Positions 57,096-64,000 of a stretch of 64,000 nucleotides of DNA are shown one piece after another. Made by a program: the position numbers and the translations under genes. How positions within the stretch are numbered: the stretch's first letter is position 1; each line of letters starts with the position of its first letter. Under the pieces are notes generated by a model. It saw only the letters and a program-made list of their open reading frames with translations. It was not told the origin of the DNA and searched no databases. The DNA comes from Kofleriaceae bacterium (GTDB lineage: Bacteria; Myxococcota_A; Polyangia; Haliangiales; Haliangiaceae), in assembly GCA_018057825.1 (NCBI GenBank), contig JAGPCY010000017.1, forward strand, positions 62,001 to 126,000, given 5' to 3'.

Positions 57096-58331
57096 ATGCG
57101 CCTCCGTGCCGTGTCGCTCCTCCTCACGCTCACCGCCGCTTGCAGCGGTGACTCCAACCCGCCCCCGCCGCCGCCCGGACCGGTCTACTACGGCCAGGTC
57201 GATCGGATCCTCGCCGACAACTGCGTCGAGTGTCACTCGGCCGACCCCGATCGCCTGGCGCCGTTTCCGCTCGCGACCTACGACGACGCGGCCGCCGCCG
57301 CCGAGACCGCGCCGATCGCCTTCGCGGTCATGACCCGGCAGATGCCGCCCTACTACGCCGACGACTCGGGGAGCTGCCAGTCGTTCACCGGCAACAAGTG
57401 GCTGACCGACGACGAGATCGACACGCTGGTGACCTGGGCCAACGGCGATCGCGCCGCCGGCGATCCCGCCGACGCCTCGCCACCGCCCAACCCCGGGCCG
57501 ACCCTGCCGCGGGTCGACGCCCGGTTCGATCTCGGCCTCGACTACCTCCCCGACGCGACGCTCGACGACGACTACCGCTGCTTCGTGGTCGATCCCGGCG
57601 TGACCGCCGAGAGCTTCTTGACCGCGTTCCAGGTCAGCCCCGGCAACCCGACCGTGGTCCACCACGTGATCGTCTACGCCTTGCCCGACCCCGCCGCCGA
57701 GGCGGCCGCGGCCGCTCTCGACGACGCCGCCCCCGGCGCCGGCTACCCGTGCGTCGGCGGTCCGACGGTGGCCGCGGCGTCGTTTCTCGCCGGCTGGGTG
57801 CCGGGCAATCGCGCCGTCTTGTTCCCCGCCGACACCGGGATCCGGGTCCGCGCCGGCCGCAAGATGATCGTGCAGATGCACTACAACCTGGCCGGCTCCG
57901 ACGGGGGCACCGATCGCACCGCGGTCGAGTTCACCCTGGCCGACAGCGTCGCCGACGAGGCCCGCATCGCCCCGGTGCGCGCCCCGGTCAACCTGCCGCC
58001 CGGCCAGCTCGAGGTCGCCACGGTCGGGTCCCTGACCTTGCCGACCGCGGCCACCGGGCGGCTGTGGGGCGCGGTGATGCACATGCACCAGCGCGGCGTC
58101 AGCGGCGGGCTGCGCCTGCGCGGCTCGAGCGAGGCCTGCCTGCTCGACCTCGTGACCTGGAACTTCCACTGGCAGCACTTCTACTGGTACGCGGCGCCGC
58201 TGCCGGTGCGCGGCGGCGACCGCCTCGAGATCACCTGTCGCTACGACACCAGCGACGACACCGCGCCGGTCACCTGGGGCGAGAGCACCGAGGACGAGAT
58301 GTGCATCAGCTACGTGTACCTGTCGACCTGA
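57096..58331 (+). CDS. Lipoprotein with cytochrome c motif and copper type II monooxygenase-like domains
   Basis: 411 aa. Signal with lipobox (LTAAC, Cys16), a proline-rich spacer, a c-type heme site CVECH (Cys43, Cys46, His47) with downstream VMTRQMPPYY as possible distal Met, then two beta-domains resembling ascorbate-dependent copper type II monooxygenases (PHM/DBM): PTVVHHVIVY near 186, IVQMHYNLAG near 260 and VMHMHQRGVSG near 327 give the copper-binding His sets. Covalent heme fused to a PHM-like module suggests electron supply from cytochromes rather than ascorbate (inferred). Substrate unknown. It is preceded by a sigma54-type promoter and followed by the FHA activator 47 nt downstream. 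Confidence 0.85.
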   Translation: MRLRAVSLLLTLTAACSGDSNPPPPPPGPVYYGQVDRILADNCVECHSADPDRLAPFPLATYDDAAAAAETAPIAFAVMTRQMPPYYADDSGSCQSFTGNKWLTDDEIDTLVTWANGDRAAGDPADASPPPNPGPTLPRVDARFDLGLDYLPDATLDDDYRCFVVDPGVTAESFLTAFQVSPGNPTVVHHVIVYALPDPAAEAAAAALDDAAPGAGYPCVGGPTVAAASFLAGWVPGNRAVLFPADTGIRVRAGRKMIVQMHYNLAGSDGGTDRTAVEFTLADSVADEARIAPVRAPVNLPPGQLEVATVGSLTLPTAATGRLWGAVMHMHQRGVSGGLRLRGSSEACLLDLVTWNFHWQHFYWYAAPLPVRGGDRLEITCRYDTSDDTAPVTWGESTEDEMCISYVYLST

Positions 58332-58378
58332 CCGCCATCGCGGCGGACGGACCGAGCGCGACCGGTTACGCTCACGCC

Positions 58379-59671
<1,293 letters not shown>

Positions 59672-59679
59672 CGGGGACG

Positions 59680-59968
<289 letters not shown>

Positions 59969-59969
59969 A

Positions 59970-60587
59970 CTAGAATGGACCGTTGGCGCAGGCCACGACC
60001 TCGCGCTCGCAGCGGGCCGACAGCGTGTCGAGGGAGAGCTGGACCTCGTCGACCAGATCGAGCTGGACCGGGCAGCTATAGGCGCAGCCGACCAGCGCGT
60101 CGGACGCGAAGGGGCCGCCGGCGGTGAGCGCCTCGCATGGCTCGGTGGTGGCCACGGCGCGGACCACCACCGGCGCGGACGGCGCGTCGCTGACGATCGG
60201 CGGCCCGGCCGCGAGCTGGGCGTAGAGGTCCCCGACCAGGGCCGGCAGGTTCCTCGGATCGGCCGCGACGTCGAGGCCGAAGCAATAGCGCCCGCCGGCC
60301 GGCGTGATCGGCGCGCAGGTGTGGGTCTCGCACCACGCGAGCAGCTCCTCGCCGCGGCAGCCCGGCACGCCGCCGAGGTCGATCAGCTCGACCACCAGGT
60401 TGAAGCGGAGCCGGCCGTCGGCGAACCCGCGCGCGGCCAGCGGCACACCGCCGTCGTCCTCGCACAGGAAGCCGCGGGTCAGGGTCTCCTCGTCGGGGCC
60501 GAGCAAGAGTCGCACGCGATGGTCGCGCTGGCAGGCGACCGCGAATAGCGCGCTCGCCGCGAGCGCGGCGCGTCGGAGCGTCACCAT
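59970..60587 (-). CDS. Cysteine-rich lipoprotein, unknown
   Basis: 205 aa with lipobox FAVAC (Cys19) and ten cysteines overall, spaced as pairs (FLCEDD, GCRGEELLAWCETHTC, RYCFG, EPCEAL, GCAYSCP, RCEREVVAC). This suggests a disulfide-stabilised extracellular domain. No recognised family. Its 5' end overlaps the upstream PEGA-protein gene by 7 nt, so the two are translationally coupled. The stop directly abuts hexamer array 6. Likely part of a surface complex with the PEGA protein (inference). Confidence 0.72.
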   Translation of the reverse strand: MVTLRRAALAASALFAVACQRDHRVRLLLGPDEETLTRGFLCEDDGGVPLAARGFADGRLRFNLVVELIDLGGVPGCRGEELLAWCETHTCAPITPAGGRYCFGLDVAADPRNLPALVGDLYAQLAAGPPIVSDAPSAPVVVRAVATTEPCEALTAGGPFASDALVGCAYSCPVQLDLVDEVQLSLDTLSARCEREVVACANGPF

Positions 60588-61693
60588 CGGAAGCCCACCT
60601 CGGTGCGGACGTCCGGCTCGAGGACGATCGCGGCGGTGATCGCCGCCGCGGCGGCCGCGGCCACGCCGAGCGCGCCCCAGAACCGCGGCCGACGCCACAG
60701 CGGCGGCGCCGGCACGAGCCCGCCGCGAGTGGTGAGATCGTGGACCAAGGCGGCGACCTCGCCGGGCGCCCGGGCGCCGCGCGCCTTGACCAGCCCGTCG
60801 ACGACCAGGGCGCCGCGCAGCCGCTCGCCGGCGCCGAGGTACAAGAGGCGGCGCACGCCCGCGCCCTGCGCGAGGAGCGCCAGGCCGGCGGCGTCGTCGA
60901 GGGGCAGGCCGCGCCCGGCGCGCGCGCGCCACTGCGCCAGGGCCAGGGCCGGGGCTGCGGGCGCCTGGGGGATCGTCACCGGCCCCGCGACCGGCACCCG
61001 GATCACCCGCCACGCCGGCGCCGCGCCGTCGGCGGTCACCGCGACGACGTGGTCCCCGGGCGCCAGCGCGACGGTGCACGGCAGGGCGCACTCCGCCGGA
61101 CGGCCGTCGATGGTGAGGCGGGCGCCGGCCCGGCCGTCGACCTCGACCGTCAGCCGGGCGGCGGCGCCGGCGCGATCGAGCGCCGCGACCAGGATGGCCT
61201 CGACGTCGGGGGTCACCGCGCCGGCGTCGTCGGGCAAGGCCAAGCCGAACCCGGCCAGCGCCGCGGCGTGGTCGGCGGCCTCCGCGGGCGCCAGCCGTCC
61301 GAACGCGCACGCGGTCCGCCACACCAGGACCCGGGCCGCCAGCTCGCGGGCCCCCGCGGCGAGCAGCTCCGGTACCTCGACCTCGCGCAGCGCCGCGGTG
61401 CAGGTCTCGAAGTCGCCGCGCTCGAGGTAGGCGGCGCGCGCCGTCGCCACCGCCAGCACCGCCGACGACGGCGGCGGCGCGGACGGCGCCACCGGCAGCG
61501 CGACCGGCGCCAGCGCGAGGCCGTCGAGGTCGACGGTCGCCGCGGCCGCCAGGGTCCGGTCGCGAGCGACCGCGGTCCCGGTCACGACCACGCCGACGCC
61601 GAGGCGCGGTCGCGGCGGCGCGGTGGCGCACGCGGCGGTGACCGCGACGACGACCAACGCGGCCCGCGGCGGCATCGCGCTCGATGCTACCAT
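60581..61693 (-). CDS. PEGA-domain lipoprotein
   Basis: 370 aa (352-364 if internal ATGs are used; ATG 61675 gives a compact lipoprotein signal VVAVTAACATA). Ala-rich helical region (~60-180) with a few cysteines, then a PEGA domain at ~185-240 (LTVEVDGRAGARLTIDGRP...VALAPGDHVVAVTADG), and a C-terminal hydrophobic segment (FWGALGVAAAAAAAITAAIVL) before TEVGFRW. The architecture matches envelope PEGA proteins at 27653 and 28618. It is divergent from the kinase that also ends in a PEGA domain, so they may act together. Coupled to the cysteine-rich lipoprotein downstream. Confidence 0.78.
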   Translation of the reverse strand: MVASSAMPPRAALVVVAVTAACATAPPRPRLGVGVVVTGTAVARDRTLAAAATVDLDGLALAPVALPVAPSAPPPSSAVLAVATARAAYLERGDFETCTAALREVEVPELLAAGARELAARVLVWRTACAFGRLAPAEAADHAAALAGFGLALPDDAGAVTPDVEAILVAALDRAGAAARLTVEVDGRAGARLTIDGRPAECALPCTVALAPGDHVVAVTADGAAPAWRVIRVPVAGPVTIPQAPAAPALALAQWRARAGRGLPLDDAAGLALLAQGAGVRRLLYLGAGERLRGALVVDGLVKARGARAPGEVAALVHDLTTRGGLVPAPPLWRRPRFWGALGVAAAAAAAITAAIVLEPDVRTEVGFRW

Positions 61694-61704
61694 CGCCGCT
61701 CCGC

Positions 61705-63357
61705 ATGCACGGCGCCGTCACGCCTGGAGACCGCCGCTACCAGATGGTCCGGCGCCTGGGCGCCGGCGGGATGGCCGAGGTCTACGAGGCGGTGATGATC
61801 GGCGCCCACGGCTTCACCCGCCGCGTCGCGGTCAAGCAGATCGCCGCCGAGCTGGCGCTGATCCCGGGGTTGATCGACCAGTTCCTCGACGAGGCCCGCC
61901 TGGCGGCCCGGCTCCATCACGCCGGCATCGTCGGGGTGCTCGACTACGGCGTCGTCGACGGGCGGCCGTTCCAGGTGCTGGAGTTCGTCGACGGCGTCAA
62001 CGCCTCGGAGCTGCGCGGCCGCGCCGGCGGTCGGCTCCCGGTCGAGATCGCGTTGATCATCGCCGCCGACGTCGCCCACGCCCTCGACCACGCCCACCGC
62101 GCCACCGACGGCGGCCGCCACCTCGGCCTGGTCCACCGCGACGTCAAGCCGGGCAACCTGCTGGTGTCGTGGGACGGCGACGTCAAGCTGTCGGACTTCG
62201 GCATCGCCTGGGCCCACGACCGCGCGGCCCCGACCGAGACCGGGGTGGTCCGCGGCACCGTGCCGTTCATGGCCCCGGAGCAACGCCTGCGCGGCGCCCT
62301 CGACGGTCGGACCGACGTCTACGGCCTGGGCTGCGCGCTCCACGTCCTGCTCGCCGGCGCCAGCCCGGTCGAGGCGCCGGCGGCCATCGCCGCCAGCCTG
62401 CTCGGCGAGCCGCCGACGATCGCCCCCGAGGTCCCGGCCGACCTGGCCGCGGTGATCGCTCGGGCCTGCGCGCCGCGGCCCGACGATCGCTTCGCCACCG
62501 CCGGCGATCTGGCCGACGCGCTCGGTCGACTCCTGGCCCAGCGCCTCGACCGCGACGCCCGCGGTCACCTGCGCGGTTTCCTCGCCACCCTGCGGCCGAC
62601 CCGCCGCCGCCCGGGCCTCCTCGATCAGCTCCTCGGCGTGGAGCTGGTGCCGGCCGAGGACGACCCGGCAGGTCGGCCCGACGGTCCGCCGACGTTTCGC
62701 CTGCGGCCAACGTCCCCCGACCCGGCCACCGCGCCGCTGCCCCCGCCACCGCCGCCGCCGACCCAGGACGCCGGCCCGGCTCCCGCCGACGACATCCCGC
62801 GGCCGGCGCCCCGACCGCGTCGACGCTGGCTGGCGGTCGCCACGCTCGGCGCGCTCGCCAGCGGGGGCACCCTCGCGGTCCGAGCGCTCGGCGACCGTTC
62901 GGCCCCGGCCACCGCCGCCGTCGGCCCCGGCCTCGACGCTGCGGTCGCCCCGGGCCAGCGCGCCGCCCCCGCCGTCGACGCCGCCGTCGACGCCGCCCCG
63001 CTCGACGACGCCGCCCCGGATGCGGCCGGCCCCACCGTCGACGCCGGGGTCGGCGACGCGGTGGCGCGGCCAGTGCGCCCGACGACGCCGCGCCCCCCGC
63101 TCGACGCCGGCGTCCGGCCCGCCGACGGCCCTGCCACCGCCGAACGCGGCTGGCTTCAGGTCGCCGGCCCGGGGCTGGCCCGGGCCCGGGTCGTCATCGA
63201 CGGCGTGGCCCGCGGCTACGCCCCCAACCCGATCGAGGTGCCGGTCGGTCGCCATCAGGTCGTGCTCGAGCGCGACGACGGCACGACCGTCGGGCCGTTC
63301 GCGATCGAGGTCACGCCGTTCCATACCCGGACCCGACCGCTGCGACCGTCGCTGTAG
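61705..63357 (+). CDS. Transmembrane Ser/Thr protein kinase with C-terminal PEGA domain
   Basis: 550 aa. N-terminal Hanks-type kinase (~10-290): G-loop LGAGGMAEVYEA, VAVKQIAAE, HRDVKPGNLL, LSDFGIAW, GTVPFMAPEQR and DVYGLGCAL. All catalytic residues are present. A proline-rich juxtamembrane region leads to one TM helix (RRWLAVATLGALASGGTLAVRAL) at ~373-395, an Ala/Asp-rich extracytoplasmic linker (DAAVDAAPLDDAAPDAA) and a PEGA domain (~485-545: ARVVIDGVARGYAPNPIEV...HQVVLERDDG). It probably senses envelope glycans and signals inward. Start ATG 61705 has TACCAT 11 nt upstream; ATG 61684 is an alternative. No dedicated substrate is adjacent. Confidence 0.92.
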   Translation: MHGAVTPGDRRYQMVRRLGAGGMAEVYEAVMIGAHGFTRRVAVKQIAAELALIPGLIDQFLDEARLAARLHHAGIVGVLDYGVVDGRPFQVLEFVDGVNASELRGRAGGRLPVEIALIIAADVAHALDHAHRATDGGRHLGLVHRDVKPGNLLVSWDGDVKLSDFGIAWAHDRAAPTETGVVRGTVPFMAPEQRLRGALDGRTDVYGLGCALHVLLAGASPVEAPAAIAASLLGEPPTIAPEVPADLAAVIARACAPRPDDRFATAGDLADALGRLLAQRLDRDARGHLRGFLATLRPTRRRPGLLDQLLGVELVPAEDDPAGRPDGPPTFRLRPTSPDPATAPLPPPPPPPTQDAGPAPADDIPRPAPRPRRRWLAVATLGALASGGTLAVRALGDRSAPATAAVGPGLDAAVAPGQRAAPAVDAAVDAAPLDDAAPDAAGPTVDAGVGDAVARPVRPTTPRPPLDAGVRPADGPATAERGWLQVAGPGLARARVVIDGVARGYAPNPIEVPVGRHQVVLERDDGTTVGPFAIEVTPFHTRTRPLRPSL

Positions 63358-63370
63358 CCGCTCACGCCGC

Positions 63371-63826
63371 TCACGGCAGCGCGCCCGCCGCGATCCAGCG
63401 CTCGACCGCGTCGCGCTTCTCGGCGCACAGGGTCGGCGAGTTGACCGGCATGGTGCCGCTCGGTGGCAGCGTGCCGGGTCGCTGGCCGAGGGCGACCAGG
63501 AGATAGCTGCGGGCGGGATCGCCCGCCACCACCAGCGTCTCGCCCGGCCGCGTCTGCGACGGCCGACCGACCAGGTTGCCGCGCGCCTGACCAGCCTCGA
63601 GGTTGAGGCCCATCGCGTCGTCGGCGGCGCCCTTGTGGCACGCGCTGAACGCCCCGCAGCTCGGCTGGAAGACCTTGGCCTCGAGCCAGGCGTAGTCGCT
63701 GTGATCGACGGCCTCGCGACAGCTCACCGACAGCCCGGCGTCGACCCCACCGCCCGGATCGTCGGCGGCACACGCCATCGCGGCGAAGATCGATACGCAC
63801 GTGATCAAGCGGAGGGCGGATCGCAT
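63371..63826 (-). CDS. Exported cytochrome-like lipoprotein
   Basis: 151 aa. Signal with lipobox (AAMAC, Cys ~20). The core resembles the small heme-type modules of Planctomycete/Myxococcota surface lipoproteins: VFQPSCGAFSACHKG, then GNLVGRP, DPARSYLLVAL, GTLPPSGTMPVNSP and DAVERWIAAGA. The heme signature is CSACH-like but reads C-x5-C-H, not C-x2-C-H, so covalent heme binding is uncertain. MPPSG-type Met is present. ATG 63826 is preferred to upstream starts because it begins the signal peptide and lies 2 nt after the predicted sigma54 start site. Transcribed leftward. Confidence 0.72.
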   Translation of the reverse strand: MRSALRLITCVSIFAAMACAADDPGGGVDAGLSVSCREAVDHSDYAWLEAKVFQPSCGAFSACHKGAADDAMGLNLEAGQARGNLVGRPSQTRPGETLVVAGDPARSYLLVALGQRPGTLPPSGTMPVNSPTLCAEKRDAVERWIAAGALP

Positions 63827-63838
63827 GCCGCCAAGAAC

Positions 63839-63854
63839 AGCAACCACCGTGCCG
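63839..63854 (-). promoter_or_regulatory. Sigma54-type promoter of the cytochrome-like lipoprotein gene
   Basis: On the minus strand CGGCACG - GTGG - TTGCT, matching consensus except for the first base. It predicts a start site at 63828, 2 nt before the ATG, the same nearly leaderless geometry as at 57096. Confidence 0.7.
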
Positions 63855-63920
63855 CCGGCCGCCGCGCCAAACCGCCGCGCCAGCGTGCTCCGCCGCGGCG
63901 GCGTGACCGCCCCACCCGAC

Positions 63921-63944
63921 ACCTGTCTGGTCGACCGGACAGGT
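63921..63944. promoter_or_regulatory. Palindromic activator site B (sigma54 mini-regulon)
   Basis: ACCTGTC-N10-GACAGGT, 7-bp arms. The spacer ends in TCGACCG as in site A. It lies between two divergent sigma54-type promoters, 38 bp from the rightward one and 67 bp from the leftward one, so one site could serve both. Confidence 0.65.
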
Positions 63945-63981
63945 CAACGCGCCCAACCGCCAGGCGCAACGGGGCGCCGCG

Positions 63982-63997
63982 CGGCACGCCGGTTGCT
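63982..63997 (+). promoter_or_regulatory. Sigma54-type promoter reading out of the window
   Basis: CGGCACG - CCGG - TTGCT, consensus except for the first base. The predicted start site is near 64008, beyond the window, so the gene it drives is not visible. It pairs with site B upstream. Confidence 0.7.
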
Positions 63998-64000
63998 GTC

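Overview
The window is very GC-rich and gene-dense. It looks like a chromosome segment from a myxobacterium-type organism (Myxococcota, formerly Deltaproteobacteria). The supporting evidence is five sigma54 activators in 64 kb (two with N-terminal FHA domains), eukaryote-like Ser/Thr kinases, PEGA and formylglycine-generating-enzyme (FGE) domains, a PilZ protein of the Myxococcus paralogous type, many lipoproteins, and a MYXO-CTERM-like sorting tail. I see no rRNA, tRNA, IS element, prophage or CRISPR array. The species is not identifiable from sequence alone.

Layout. 1-7.2 kb: end of a VF530-family gene, an FHA sigma54 activator, two M15-like peptidases, GluQ, a DUF454 protein and a SNF2 helicase. 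7.2-17.2 kb: a metalloprotease/propeller/barrel lipoprotein, envelope polysaccharide genes (deacetylase, two glycosyltransferases), an MFS transporter, a metallo-hydrolase and a PilZ protein. 17.4-23.3 kb: a triple universal stress protein, then the RNA repair locus rtcBA with its divergent activator rtcR; a sigma54 promoter precedes rtcB and an intrinsic terminator separates rtcB from rtcA. 23.1-32.1 kb: YacG, a PocR-domain sigma54 activator, a metallo-hydrolase, an ArsA-like ATPase, and a translationally coupled trio of secreted PEGA/PEGA/FGE proteins. 32.1-38.2 kb: glutamate synthase gltBD. 38.2-44.0 kb: a TonB-dependent receptor, envelope proteins, and a GAF-sigma54-type regulator whose sigma54 contact loop is altered. 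44.0-46.45 kb: a patch of visibly lower GC with an unrecognised gene, a caspase/CHAT-like candidate, and the FGE end of a kinase-STAND-FGE protein. 49.9-57.0 kb: a seven-gene overlapping carotenoid operon (crtY, crtE, crtI, crtB, a membrane protein, a glycosyltransferase, a methyltransferase). 57.0-64 kb: cytochrome/copper lipoproteins under sigma54-type promoters with a shared palindrome, a second FHA activator, PEGA proteins and a Ser/Thr kinase.

Three patterns run across the window. (1) Six arrays of a degenerate hexamer, GAGNCC (GGNCTC on the other strand), sit immediately after stop codons, in no fixed reading frame. (2) Most first genes of transcription units carry a TAnnnT hexamer 6-11 nt before the start codon, which predicts leaderless or nearly leaderless mRNAs. 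(3) Three sigma54-type promoters near 57.1 and 63.9 kb are paired with the same palindrome, suggesting a small regulon. The best candidates for something new are the hexamer arrays, the low-GC caspase-like/kinase-FGE cassette, and the sigma54 mini-regulon.
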